NCBI GenBank assembly: GCA_943362175.1
Contig: CALRIU020000020.1
Location: 1-64,000 of the forward strand
Reading direction: 5' to 3'
From: UBA4416 sp943362175
GTDB lineage: Bacteria > Bacteroidota > Bacteroidia > B-17B0 > Aurantibacillaceae
Length of the DNA stretch: 64,000 nt
The notes below the pieces were generated by a model. The model worked only from the letters and a program-made list of their open reading frames with translations, had not been told where the DNA came from and searched no databases. Positions 44,190 through 53,544 of this stretch are shown piece after piece (position 1 is the first letter of the stretch; every line of letters starts with the position of its first letter). Made by a program: the position numbers and the translations under genes.

Positions 44190-45023
44190 CTACAAGGCCA
44201 AATGCTTCGATTTCACTTCTGCGCCAAAGAACAGGCTGGCATGTGTATCGAAAATTTCGGTGGAATCGGTCGTTAAAAAATCGAGCTTTCCGCTTTTGGA
44301 AATCCGCTGCTCCATGTCGGCATGACGCGCGAGGTAATCCTGCAGGCTATGCGCCACAATTGTTCCCTGAGAAAGTAAGGTTATGCCGGCAGGCAAATGT
44401 TTTTCGATGAGTGGTTTTAAAATAGGATAATGCGTGCAGGCCAGGATAATGGTATCGATGTAACGTGATTGATCGAACAAATTCCCGATGTATTTTTTCA
44501 CAAAATATTCTGTGCCTTCATTGTCCAGCTCATTGTTTTCGATGAGCGGAACCCACATCGGGCAAGCTTCCTGGAAGACATTGAGCTGAGGGAAGAATTT
44601 TTCAATCTCTATGCGGTAGGATTCGGAAGATACTGTGCCACTGGTAGCGAACACACCGACATGCCCGCTTTTACTGTAGTTTCCAATGATTTCGGCAGTA
44701 GGACGGATCACACCCAGCACCCGCTTCCCGGGATCAATTGCGGCGAGGTCTTTTTGCTGAATGGTTCGCAAAGCCTTGGCAGATGCGGTATTGCAGGCAA
44801 GCACCACAAGCTCGCAGCCACGGTCAAACAAATGTTTCACGCATTCGAGCGTGTATTCATAAACGGTATCGAAAGAGCGGGAGCCGTATGGCGCGCGCGC
44901 ATTGTCGCCCAGGTAGAGGTAATCGTATGCAGGCATCTGAGCAACCAGTTCTTTCAGAACCGTGAGTCCTCCATAACCGGAGTCGAACACGCCAATAGGC
45001 GAATAGGTCGAAGAATCTTTCAT
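44190..45023 (-). CDS. murI: Glutamate racemase
   Basis: A 277-residue enzyme that makes D-glutamate for peptidoglycan. The two catalytic cysteines are C77 (VVLACNTASAKAL) and C196 (IILACTHYP); GVFDSGYGGLTVL and YLGDNARAPYG are typical. Full length. Upstream (minus strand) no other cell wall gene is adjacent; it lies 199 bases after the TPP-riboswitch region. Confidence 0.95.
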   Translation of the reverse strand: MKDSSTYSPIGVFDSGYGGLTVLKELVAQMPAYDYLYLGDNARAPYGSRSFDTVYEYTLECVKHLFDRGCELVVLACNTASAKALRTIQQKDLAAIDPGKRVLGVIRPTAEIIGNYSKSGHVGVFATSGTVSSESYRIEIEKFFPQLNVFQEACPMWVPLIENNELDNEGTEYFVKKYIGNLFDQSRYIDTIILACTHYPILKPLIEKHLPAGITLLSQGTIVAHSLQDYLARHADMEQRISKSGKLDFLTTDSTEIFDTHASLFFGAEVKSKHLAL

Positions 45024-45122
45024 CTTTGCAATATTAACACTTTTAAGGCGTTTACTAATTTAATTATGTATATTTATGCTTTACCCCGCAAAGAGCATAT
45101 TAATTTTTATTAAATAAACTAA

Positions 45123-46238
45123 ATGGCATTTTCACCAATCCGCTTTGTTGACAAAGACAAAGACAAGGCATTATTTTTCGCAACACTTCGCAAGCGGGTA
45201 GACGGTTACTTTCGTGAAAACAAAATTTCGAAGCATTATAACGCCACGATGGTTATCAAAACCGTCATTTTATTAAGCTCCTACATCTTACCGTTTATAT
45301 ACATTCTGGCCTTCAATCCGGCTTTCCATGTGGCCCTGATCTTATGGGCCGTGATGGGCTTTGGCCTGGCAGGCATTGGCATGAGCGTGATGCACGACGC
45401 CAACCACGGCGCTTATTCTTCGAGCCACAAGACAAACTACTGGTTGGGACATACGCTTAACCTCCTGGGCGGCTCGGTTTTTAACTGGAAAATGCAGCAT
45501 AACGTGATGCATCATACCTATACCAACATCGTGCATTACGACGATGATATCGCCGATAAGCTTATTCTGAAATTCAACCCTCATACAGAGGTCAAGTGGT
45601 ACCATAAGCTCCAGGTGGTATATGCGTTCCTGTTTTATGGGATCCTTACCTTGTACTGGGCTTTATTGAAAGATTTTATCCAGTTCAACAAATACACCAG
45701 ACAAGGCGTTAACACATCTACCAAAGAACAGAACAAAAGCATCTGGATCAAGATCCTCATCAGCAAGCTTGTATACTGGGCTGCATTTTTTGTGCTGCCG
45801 GTGCTTGTGCTGGGCTTTCCTTTCTACCAGATATTACTGGGTTACCTTCTCATGCAGTTCATCTCAGGCGTTGTACTGACGGTGATCTTTCAGCTGGCCC
45901 ATACGGTGGAAGGCACAACACATCCGCTTCCTGGCACGGATCTGACGATCGAAAACAACTGGGCGGTACACCAGATGAATACGACGGTTAATTTTTCGCG
46001 CAAATGCAAATGGATTTCCTGGTATGTGGGCGGGCTCAACTTCCAGGTGGAGCATCATTTATTTCCTACCGTGTGCCACGTCCATTATCCGGCCATTTCG
46101 GAAATCGTGAAGTCTACGGCGGAGGAGTTCGGTATACCTTACCTCGAAAATGAAACCTTTGGAAAGGCCCTGAAATCGCACATGAAAGCCATCATCAGCT
46201 TTGGGAAACTCCCGGATATGAACGAGGCCATCGGGTAG
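45123..46238 (+). CDS. Membrane fatty acid desaturase
   Basis: A 371-residue acyl-CoA or acyl-lipid desaturase of the di-iron membrane type. Histidine boxes: H91-DANH95 (MHDANHGAYS), HNVMHH ending at H131, and QVEHH with H311-H312 (the Q-x-x-H-H form of front-end desaturases such as delta-5/delta-6 types). Two pairs of hydrophobic helices at ~45-65, 70-92, 160-182 and 215-260. There is no cytochrome b5 domain, so a separate electron donor is needed. It probably adjusts membrane fluidity or makes polyunsaturated acids. Divergently oriented to murI. Confidence 0.9.
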   Translation: MAFSPIRFVDKDKDKALFFATLRKRVDGYFRENKISKHYNATMVIKTVILLSSYILPFIYILAFNPAFHVALILWAVMGFGLAGIGMSVMHDANHGAYSSSHKTNYWLGHTLNLLGGSVFNWKMQHNVMHHTYTNIVHYDDDIADKLILKFNPHTEVKWYHKLQVVYAFLFYGILTLYWALLKDFIQFNKYTRQGVNTSTKEQNKSIWIKILISKLVYWAAFFVLPVLVLGFPFYQILLGYLLMQFISGVVLTVIFQLAHTVEGTTHPLPGTDLTIENNWAVHQMNTTVNFSRKCKWISWYVGGLNFQVEHHLFPTVCHVHYPAISEIVKSTAEEFGIPYLENETFGKALKSHMKAIISFGKLPDMNEAIG

Positions 46239-46243
46239 AACAT

Positions 46244-46583
46244 TTAACCGCGAAGGCGCAAAGATTTGCGCAGAGTCCGCCAAGAAATAGTAAAACTATC
46301 GGGACCTTCAGAATTCTTATTAAACGTAAAAGCATTCCATTCATTGGCTATGCTTGCGTGAGTGATTGTCACGAAAATCCTTTTGCCGGGCACTGAGCGG
46401 AGCCGAAGTGCGGGGCACAAGATTGAAGCAGGACAGCAAGCCAGTGGCTTGATGGGCCAGCATGAGCCTGTAGCACGACTCCGCTGCCTCTTTGCGGAGA
46501 AACGCCCAAATGCATAACAAAATTGATTATTATTTTAATCCCCGCGCTCTTTGCGCAATCACTCGGCGTTCTCTGCGGTTAAG
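46244..46583. repeat. Gene-free region with inverted repeat-like ends
   Basis: The 347-base interval between the desaturase and panB genes has no ORF. It is bounded by inverted copies of a sequence like TTAACCGC(G/A)...GCGCAAAG (46247 and the complement near 46575), and contains GCACTGAGCGGAGCCGAAGTG and a 15-base stretch, TATCGGGACCTTCAG (46297-46311), that recurs exactly at 63778-63792. These resemble interspersed repeats common in Bacteroidota. Confidence 0.5.
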
Positions 46584-46585
46584 CA

Positions 46586-47401
46586 TTAATACTGCTCGTT
46601 CTCGTTCGGAAAATCCCTGCTCTTCACATCTCTGATGTATTGCTGAAAGGCGCCGGTCATGCTTTCGTAAAGGTTCAGGTACCTTCTCAGGAAGCGCGGG
46701 CTGAACTCATGTGTCATGCCCAGCATATCGTGCGTTACCAGCACCTGCCCGTCGACACCGCCGCCGGCACCGATACCGATTACCGGAATGGCAATGCTTT
46801 TGGCCACTTCCTCCGCGAGCTTTGCCGGAATTTTTTCCAACACCAGCGCAAAGCAACCTGATTCTTCAAGAATTTTGGCATCTTCCATCAATCGCTTTGC
46901 CTCATCTTCTTCCTTGGCCCTTACGGTATAGGTTCCGAATTTATAGATGGACTGGGGCGTGAGCCCCAAATGCCCCATCACGGGAATGCCCGCCGTAAGG
47001 ATGCGTTCAATAGAATCTTTGATCTCTTTGCCGCCTTCCATTTTCACAGCATGGCCGCCACTTTCCTTCATGATCTTTATAGCGGACGTCAATGCTTCTT
47101 TGGAATTTCCCTGGTAAGAGCCAAAGGGAAGATCCACCACCACCAGGGCGCGGTCGACAGCCCTCACTACCGAAGAGGCGTGATAGATCATGTGGTCGAG
47201 CGTAATGGGCAGGGTGGTTTCATAACCTGCCATGACATTGCTCGCGCTGTCGCCCACAAGGATCACATCAATACCGGCATGATCGATGATCTTTGCCATG
47301 GTGTAGTCGTAAGCGGTAAGCATGGAGATCTTCTCCCCGCGGCGCTTCATTTCCTGGAGCTGATGCGTTGTAACCTTTTTAACTTCCTTGTGAACAGACA
47401 T
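46586..47401 (-). CDS. panB: 3-methyl-2-oxobutanoate hydroxymethyltransferase
   Basis: A 271-residue enzyme that adds a hydroxymethyl group from 5,10-methylene-THF to alpha-ketoisovalerate, the first step of pantothenate and coenzyme A synthesis. Clear family segments: ISMLTAYDYTMAKIIDHAG, LVGDSASNVMAGYETT, VVDLPFGSYQG, GGHAVKMEGG, MGHLGLTPQS and VIGIGAGGGVDGQVLV (metal and substrate site). The ATG at 47401 is the natural start. No other pan gene is adjacent. Confidence 0.95.
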   Translation of the reverse strand: MSVHKEVKKVTTHQLQEMKRRGEKISMLTAYDYTMAKIIDHAGIDVILVGDSASNVMAGYETTLPITLDHMIYHASSVVRAVDRALVVVDLPFGSYQGNSKEALTSAIKIMKESGGHAVKMEGGKEIKDSIERILTAGIPVMGHLGLTPQSIYKFGTYTVRAKEEDEAKRLMEDAKILEESGCFALVLEKIPAKLAEEVAKSIAIPVIGIGAGGGVDGQVLVTHDMLGMTHEFSPRFLRRYLNLYESMTGAFQQYIRDVKSRDFPNENEQY

Positions 47402-47441
47402 AAATGAGGATGTGTTATTTTTTGTAAAATTACTGAATTAA

Positions 47442-47471
47442 TTTGGAGTTCGGCTAAAAATGGTAACTTTG
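47442..47471 (+). promoter_or_regulatory. Bacteroidota promoter for the lipoprotein gene
   Basis: TTTG at 47442-47445 and a perfect TAnnTTTG box (TAACTTTG) at 47464-47471, 18 bases apart; ATG 19 bases later. Confidence 0.65.
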
Positions 47472-47489
47472 TAATCCTTAAATTATCGC

Positions 47490-48638
47490 ATGAAATATTC
47501 TGCTCTTATTGTATTGTCGCTGGTTTTTACGAGCCTTTTCACATCCTGCAAAAACGACCTGGAAGTACTGGCTCCCGGCAAGGAATCGGTTTCCGTATAC
47601 GGGATCTTAAACCCGAATGAACGTGTTCAAAACATCCGGATCAATAAAGTATACCTTACGGATGGCGATGCCATGGTGGCCGGACAGGATGCCAATACGA
47701 TCAATTATGGGCCGGGCGAGCTGAGAGTAACCCTGCAGCGTTTCATGAACGGCAGCACAACGCCGACACTTACCACTGTGGCAAACTCCCTAAAGAAAGA
47801 AATTGTGCTTACGGAAACCGTTGTCACAACAGAATCGGGCGCGTTCAGCACCAGCCAACGCCTCTGGCAAACGACTGACAAGTTATACAGCACCGGCGAG
47901 TACAAGCTCACCATTACGAACCTCGCCTCCAGCGCCGTGTATACGGCCCAGACCACGGTAATCGACAGCGTCAAGCCTTTCGGATCACAGCAGCCGATGC
48001 CGTTCCTGTATATCCCAAGCCAGCCCCTCACCTACCCGATGCATGGCAACTATCCGGCAAATCCGATCTCGACTGACAAGCCAAAATACGTGAATTATGA
48101 TGTTCCTACCGCTACTTACGCGGTTAAGTTCCGGACAATCCCAAATGCGCGCCTGTATGGTGTGGTCATGCGCTTCCATTACATCGACAGCCTGCTGAGT
48201 GGCGGTGCAAGCATGGATTATGTGGATTATAACTTTACGACGAATAAATCATCCGACCTGCTTGGAGGCACGATGCTCGAGTCTTTCACCTTCACTGGCG
48301 ATGCCTTTTACAAGAACCTGGCGGCCGAAATGGCGAAAAAATCATCGGCCAATGTCAGGAACAGAAGGTCTTTTTATATGGAATTTATTGTCACGGCCGG
48401 AGCCGAAAACCTGAATGAGTTTCTCCTGATCAATGCGCCATCGGCAACCATCGCCCAGGACAAGCCTTCCTACTCGAATATCAGCGGCGGCGTGGGCATT
48501 TTCTCGAGCCGTTCGGTATCTGTTGCCACGAAGGACCTATGGAACGATTTTATTGACAAAATCGCCTGTCATCCAGCCACCAACCCTTACCTCTTCTGCA
48601 ACAGCTCCGGAAAGCCATCGGCTACGGTCTGCAACTAA
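47490..48638 (+). CDS. Lipoprotein, DUF4249-like
   Basis: A 382-residue lipoprotein (signal ending LFTSC, Cys about 20). The order of strands (SVYGILNPNERVQNIRINKVYL, then a long beta domain and the SNISGGVGIFSSRS stretch near the end) resembles DUF4249-type surface lipoproteins, but there is no TonB receptor adjacent. It has its own promoter (47442-47471) and terminator. Ligand unknown. Confidence 0.65.
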   Translation: MKYSALIVLSLVFTSLFTSCKNDLEVLAPGKESVSVYGILNPNERVQNIRINKVYLTDGDAMVAGQDANTINYGPGELRVTLQRFMNGSTTPTLTTVANSLKKEIVLTETVVTTESGAFSTSQRLWQTTDKLYSTGEYKLTITNLASSAVYTAQTTVIDSVKPFGSQQPMPFLYIPSQPLTYPMHGNYPANPISTDKPKYVNYDVPTATYAVKFRTIPNARLYGVVMRFHYIDSLLSGGASMDYVDYNFTTNKSSDLLGGTMLESFTFTGDAFYKNLAAEMAKKSSANVRNRRSFYMEFIVTAGAENLNEFLLINAPSATIAQDKPSYSNISGGVGIFSSRSVSVATKDLWNDFIDKIACHPATNPYLFCNSSGKPSATVCN

Positions 48639-48666
48639 TATATGACACATTTTTCCGGTCATAAGC

Positions 48667-48706
48667 CCCTGAAAATGACAGTTTTTTTTCATTTCAGGGT
48701 TTTTTT
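48667..48706 (+). terminator. Terminator after the lipoprotein gene
   Basis: Stem CCCTGAAAATGA / TCATTTCAGGG (one bulged base), then seven T at 48700-48706; 29 bases past the stop at 48638. Confidence 0.8.
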
Positions 48707-48859
48707 ATGTCAGCCTGTCAGTTACTTAAGTTTATCCGGCGATTGGCATAAACATTGACCATGTGTATACGAAATAAAAAACAAAAAGCGGGGTGCCTGA
48801 ATGGCATTAAGGCTTAAAAAATAATATATAAACCAATAACAGAATAAAACACACAAATT

Positions 48860-50770
48860 ATGGGAAAAATAATAGGAATAGACTTAGGAACAACCAACAG
48901 CTGCGTAGCTGTGATGGAAGGTAACGAGCCTGTAGTAATTGCCAATAACGAAGGAAAAAGAACGACACCATCTGTAGTTGCCTTTGTGGAAGGCGGAGAG
49001 CGTAAAGTAGGTGATCCTGCCAAACGCCAGGCTATTACAAATCCAACCAAAACGATATCTTCCATCAAACGTTTCATGGGTACTAATTTTGACGAGGCTC
49101 AAAAAGAGATCCCACGTATGACGTATAAAGTAGTAAAAGGGGACAACAATACGCCGCGTGTGGTGATTGACGACCGCAACTACTCTGCACAGGAAATTTC
49201 GGCGATCATTTTACAGAAAATGAAAAAAACGGCTGAAGATTTCTTAGGGACCAGCGTTGATGAAGCGGTGATTACAGTACCGGCTTACTTTAACGATGCT
49301 CAGCGCCAGGCGACAAAAGAAGCCGGTGAGATCGCGGGCCTTAAAGTGAAACGGATCATCAACGAGCCTACCGCAGCTGCCCTGGCTTACGGTATGGACA
49401 AAAAAGGCAAGGACATGAAGATCGTTGTATTCGACTGCGGTGGTGGTACGCATGACGTATCGGTACTGGAGCTGGGCGACGGCGTGTTTGAAGTAAAATC
49501 AACCGACGGTGATACGCACTTAGGTGGTGATGACTTTGACCACGTGATCATTGACTGGCTGGCTGATGAATTTAAAAAAGACGAAGGCATCGACTTACGC
49601 CAGGATCCAATGGCCCTGCAACGTTTGAAAGAGGCTGCTGAAAAAGCAAAAATCGAATTATCGAGCACCACATCTACAGAGATCAACTTACCGTACATTA
49701 TGCCGGTAAACGGAATTCCTAAACACTTAGTGAAAACCCTGAGCCGCGCAAAATTTGAACAGCTGGCTGACAGCCTGATCCAGCGTACCATTGAGCCTTG
49801 CAAATCGGCGCTGAAAAGCTCCGGCTTAACGATCTCTGATATCGATGAGATCATCTTAGTGGGTGGCTCTACACGTATCCCTGCTATCCAGGCTGCTGTT
49901 GAGAAATTCTTCGGCAAAGCTCCCAACAAAGGGGTGAACCCGGACGAAGTAGTTGCGATTGGCGCAGCGATCCAGGGCGGTGTATTGACCGGTGAAGTAA
50001 AAGATGTATTGCTGTTAGACGTCACGCCTCTTTCTTTAGGTATCGAAACTTACGGCGGTGTGTTCACCAAACTGATCGAATCGAATACGACCATTCCATC
50101 GAAAAAAACAGAGACCTTCTCTACGGCGAGCGACAACCAGCCAAGCGTACAATTACACGTGCTGCAAGGCGAGCGCCCGATGGCAAAAGATAACCGCACG
50201 ATCGGACAGTTCAACCTGGATGGTATCATGCCTGCTCCACGTGGTGTTCCGCAAATCGAAGTAACTTTTGATATTGACGCGAACGGGATCTTATCGGTAT
50301 CGGCAAAAGATAAAGCGACAGGCAAATCTCAAAACATCCGTATCGAAGCGTCTTCCGGCTTAAGCAAGGAAGAGATCGAGAAAATGAAACGTGAGGCTGA
50401 AATGAATGCCGACGCAGATAAAAAAGCGAAAGAGGAAGCGGAAAAAATCAATGCTGCCGACGGTATGATCTTCCAAACGGAGAAACAGCTGAAAGAATAC
50501 GGCGACAAGATTCCTGCTGATAAAAAAGCAAACATCGAAGGCGCTTTGGCAAACCTGAAAACAGCGCATGCTGCCAGAAACCTCGGCGACATCGACTCTG
50601 CGACCACTGCCCTGAACAGCGCCTGGGAAGCGGCTTCGCAGGACATGGCCAACGCCATGAACCAGCAACAGCAAGCAAACCCTCAGGGCGATGCCACAGC
50701 AAACACTGCCGGTGATAACGGAGACAAAGGTGAAAATGTAACCGATGTGGACTACGAAGAAGTAAAATAA
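48860..50770 (+). CDS. dnaK: Molecular chaperone DnaK (Hsp70)
   Basis: A 636-residue Hsp70. N-terminal ATPase domain with IGIDLGTTNSCVAV, VFDCGGGTHDVSV and ILVGGSTRIPAIQ; substrate-binding domain with LLLDVTPLSLGIETYGG; helical lid and a C-terminal tail ending VTDVDYEEVK, close to the usual EEVD-like acidic end. It assists folding in the cytoplasm with DnaJ and GrpE, which are not in this window. Codon use is strongly biased, as expected of a highly expressed gene. Confidence 0.98.
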   Translation: MGKIIGIDLGTTNSCVAVMEGNEPVVIANNEGKRTTPSVVAFVEGGERKVGDPAKRQAITNPTKTISSIKRFMGTNFDEAQKEIPRMTYKVVKGDNNTPRVVIDDRNYSAQEISAIILQKMKKTAEDFLGTSVDEAVITVPAYFNDAQRQATKEAGEIAGLKVKRIINEPTAAALAYGMDKKGKDMKIVVFDCGGGTHDVSVLELGDGVFEVKSTDGDTHLGGDDFDHVIIDWLADEFKKDEGIDLRQDPMALQRLKEAAEKAKIELSSTTSTEINLPYIMPVNGIPKHLVKTLSRAKFEQLADSLIQRTIEPCKSALKSSGLTISDIDEIILVGGSTRIPAIQAAVEKFFGKAPNKGVNPDEVVAIGAAIQGGVLTGEVKDVLLLDVTPLSLGIETYGGVFTKLIESNTTIPSKKTETFSTASDNQPSVQLHVLQGERPMAKDNRTIGQFNLDGIMPAPRGVPQIEVTFDIDANGILSVSAKDKATGKSQNIRIEASSGLSKEEIEKMKREAEMNADADKKAKEEAEKINAADGMIFQTEKQLKEYGDKIPADKKANIEGALANLKTAHAARNLGDIDSATTALNSAWEAASQDMANAMNQQQQANPQGDATANTAGDNGDKGENVTDVDYEEVK

Positions 50771-50794
50771 TTTCTTTAGATAAATTGAATGATG

Positions 50795-50831
50795 AAAAAA
50801 TCCCTCACGAGAAATTGTGAGGGATTTTTTT
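50795..50831 (+). terminator. Intrinsic terminator of dnaK
   Basis: Perfect stem TCCCTCAC (50801-50808) / GTGAGGGA (50817-50824) with A-run before and T-run after, 24 bases beyond the stop. Confidence 0.9.
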
Positions 50832-50940
50832 ATTGGATATAAAGCAATTGCAACATTGATAATTTACAAAAAGACTTAAATTTGATAGGCAGAAAGGATC
50901 AGTAAATACAGTCCCATTTGCTGAGAGGTAACAGAAAAAA

Positions 50941-51390
50941 ATGAATACGAAAATAATGTATATCGAGTTGAAGAGTGGTTACTCGGATAATGGACCTGCC
51001 TGGATCGGTAAAGTTGAGTTTTCCAAATCCGGTCAGACCATTTATTTCGACAATAAGGCTATTAAAAAATTAAAGACTCCCGGTACTGGTGCAAACCATT
51101 TCGATATTGAAACCGGCGAAGAATACTGGGTTTCAGGAGTTAAAAAAAATGGAGCTGACAGGCATTGGGCAGGAGGCGGAAAAATAATGCTTGACAGGAA
51201 CTCAGTGGATGACTATTTAAAACTGGTTGACTTCACTGTTATTGAAGAAAAATATTTTGACATCATTGACTTTGAGCCCACAGACAAAAGTAAATTTCGC
51301 GATATTGAAAATTCACACATTGACAGAGAAGATACCAATCAAAGCATCCAAGCCCGCTATTGGGATAACAATAGAAAAAAACTTTCATAG
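50941..51390 (+). CDS. Uncharacterised protein of a small conserved family
   Basis: A 149-residue soluble protein. The first ~75 residues follow a pattern seen in many short bacterial proteins (IMYIELKSG, RIGKVEFSKSGQTIYF-like IGKVEFSKSGQTIYF, FDIETGEEYWVSGVKKNGADR), which have often been mislabelled as DXP synthase in databases; no enzyme activity is supported. The remaining half is lysine- and aspartate-rich. The AT-rich base composition matches its neighbours rather than dnaK. Confidence 0.6.
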   Translation: MNTKIMYIELKSGYSDNGPAWIGKVEFSKSGQTIYFDNKAIKKLKTPGTGANHFDIETGEEYWVSGVKKNGADRHWAGGGKIMLDRNSVDDYLKLVDFTVIEEKYFDIIDFEPTDKSKFRDIENSHIDREDTNQSIQARYWDNNRKKLS

Positions 51391-51412
51391 GAGACTGCAT
51401 AGTGAAGTAGTG

Positions 51413-51802
51413 ATGTTGCGCTACACATATCATTTAACAAATCTACAATTGGAATCCAGGATTATATACGAAAACGCTAAGGTCTATTCACAAAAGGTTA
51501 GCTGGGAAAAGCCCAAAGACAGTATAGAAAGTGAATGGGTGTATATCGGAATTAAAGACAACATGGAGAGTATAACAACAATCATTCAGGATTTTTTTAT
51601 CACAAACCAATTGTATGTTGCATTCACCAGGAATGCATCTTTTGAATTGGATACAGAATTTATTTTTGAAAAAATCCAGCCGCTTGCTGGCCGTGTTAAT
51701 TTTTCGGTCTGGGATGCTTCCTTCCAAAACGTTATTGAATTTAATATAATAGGTGTGTACAGGACCGGAAGAAGAAATGCCGCATCGCTAGGAATATTTT
51801 GA
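51413..51802 (+). CDS. Uncharacterised protein
   Basis: A 129-residue protein starting at the ATG at 51413 (MLRYTYHLTNLQLES); an in-frame upstream extension overlaps the previous gene in another frame. It has no signal peptide or recognisable motif (SEWVYIGIKDNMESI, NVIEFNIIGVYRTGRRN). It lies 22 bases downstream of the preceding unknown gene and could be cotranscribed. Confidence 0.5.
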   Translation: MLRYTYHLTNLQLESRIIYENAKVYSQKVSWEKPKDSIESEWVYIGIKDNMESITTIIQDFFITNQLYVAFTRNASFELDTEFIFEKIQPLAGRVNFSVWDASFQNVIEFNIIGVYRTGRRNAASLGIF

Positions 51803-51894
51803 AAATAAACACGAAATAAAAAATTCAAAGAAAGAATTGCTGATTTAATAAACCAAAAAATATCCGGCCGGAACAAATAGCTTCAAAATAACGC

Positions 51895-53544
51895 ATGATG
51901 ACGAGACAATTCCTATTTTCAATGATGGCCTTTTTAACAGGCTTCAGGATATCCGGACAGATCAATGACCTGTTGAAAAGTGATAGTATCGTTTATCCGA
52001 TTCACAAAACGAATATTGGGAAAATTGCCTTTATGAAGCAAACCATTCCCATTGAAAAATTTAGTGAAACAGACTTTCTAAGGTCGTTCGAACTTAAAGA
52101 GAAAGCCGATCTCAATATCAGGGTGTTCATGGGTAATTCACTAACCAATTACCTTCATTTACTTTCGCCACAACTAAGCGCCGAAGAGCTTACTAAAAAC
52201 GGGAATTACCAATTCAGCTTTTTTGTTGACAGCAAAAAAATTTATGTTGAAAATCTAAATGCCGGTGCCGGAAGTCCCGATTCTAAAAATCAAAGAAGCG
52301 TTTTCAGAGTGCCATTAATCAGTTCAACGAATGAGGATTCCTGGGGTAAATTCCTCTGGAACCGGTTTTTGGCGAATGGCGGGCAAGAGGTATTGACAAA
52401 CGGTGATCATATGCTTAAAATCGAAATCAGGCCTTATCTGAAATTAACGGAAGTCGTATGCGGCAGCTTAATTGCCGAAGGACAGCTAAAAATCGTTGTT
52501 CCGGAAATACCCATTCATGAAAGAGCTGTTAAGCTTCAGGTCATTAAACCTCTTAAAGACTGGCAGATTTCAACGGAAAAGCCTGATACTTCAAAAATTG
52601 AAGAACTAAACCGGAAAATTGCGACAGGGGTATTTAAAGACATCACAAGTATCCTTGTGATCAAAGACAATACGTTATTACTGGAAGAATACTTTAACGG
52701 AGCAAACAGAAACACGCTTCACGATACAAGGTCGGTTGGTAAATCCTTTGCCTCTGCATTATTAGGCATTGCGATTAAAGACCATTACATTAAAAATGAC
52801 ATGCAGTTACTCAGCAGCTTTTACGATTTGAAATCATTTCAAAATTATTCAGCAGCGAAAGACAGCATTACTTTAAAAAGCCTGCTAACCATGAGCTCGT
52901 CCTTTGATGGCTCCGACATGGTGCAGGAATCTCCCGGAAACGAAGAAAAGATGTACCCAACTAAAAATTGGGTTGCCTTTGCTTTAAATCTGCCTGTTGA
53001 CAAAACAAAGGTGGCAACTCCCAAATGGGACTATTTTACCGCAGGCGTCGTGCTTATAGGTGACATCATTCATAAATCCGTTCCCAATGGCCTGGAAACC
53101 TATGCAGACAACCATTTATTTCAGCCGCTTGGCATAAGCCATTATAAATGGCAATTCACCCCGCAAAGAGTTGCCAGCACAGCAGGGGGATTACAATTGC
53201 GTTCGCTTGATTATGCCAAATTCGGGCAGCTTTATAAAAATCAGGGCAAGTGGAATGGTAAACAGATTCTGACTGAGGACTGGGTAGAAAAAAGTTTATC
53301 ACGACAAATGACTATCGCTGAAGGAGAATATTACGGCTATTTGTTTTGGAACAAAACTTATACGCTTGGCGGCAAAACGTATGAAACTTATTATTCGAGC
53401 GGTAACGGTGGCAATAAAATCTTTATTTTCAAAGATCAGCCTCTTGTTATTGTTATCACTTCGACGGCATACAACACGCCTTACGGACACAAACAGGTTG
53501 ACAGGATTATGCAGGACTATGTATTACCGGCAGTTATAAAATGA
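51895..53544 (+). CDS. Exported serine hydrolase, beta-lactamase class C-like
   Basis: A 549-residue protein with an export signal (FLFSMMAFLTGFRISG). Residues ~1-235 are a domain I do not recognise. Residues ~245-549 are a penicillin-binding/class C beta-lactamase-like fold: the S280-V-G-K283 motif in TRSVGKSFA, the LLTMSSSFDG segment, and SSGNGGNKIF near the end, which stands in for the KTG motif. Related proteins cleave peptides, esters or amides in the periplasm. The next gene overlaps by 4 bases. Confidence 0.82.
   Translation: MMTRQFLFSMMAFLTGFRISGQINDLLKSDSIVYPIHKTNIGKIAFMKQTIPIEKFSETDFLRSFELKEKADLNIRVFMGNSLTNYLHLLSPQLSAEELTKNGNYQFSFFVDSKKIYVENLNAGAGSPDSKNQRSVFRVPLISSTNEDSWGKFLWNRFLANGGQEVLTNGDHMLKIEIRPYLKLTEVVCGSLIAEGQLKIVVPEIPIHERAVKLQVIKPLKDWQISTEKPDTSKIEELNRKIATGVFKDITSILVIKDNTLLLEEYFNGANRNTLHDTRSVGKSFASALLGIAIKDHYIKNDMQLLSSFYDLKSFQNYSAAKDSITLKSLLTMSSSFDGSDMVQESPGNEEKMYPTKNWVAFALNLPVDKTKVATPKWDYFTAGVVLIGDIIHKSVPNGLETYADNHLFQPLGISHYKWQFTPQRVASTAGGLQLRSLDYAKFGQLYKNQGKWNGKQILTEDWVEKSLSRQMTIAEGEYYGYLFWNKTYTLGGKTYETYYSSGNGGNKIFIFKDQPLVIVITSTAYNTPYGHKQVDRIMQDYVLPAVIK

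Noticed and set aside
50941..51390. Possible DXP synthase label for the small protein after dnaK
   Set aside because: The protein is only 149 residues and lacks thiamine-diphosphate binding and transketolase motifs. Only a weak pattern with mislabelled short proteins was seen.
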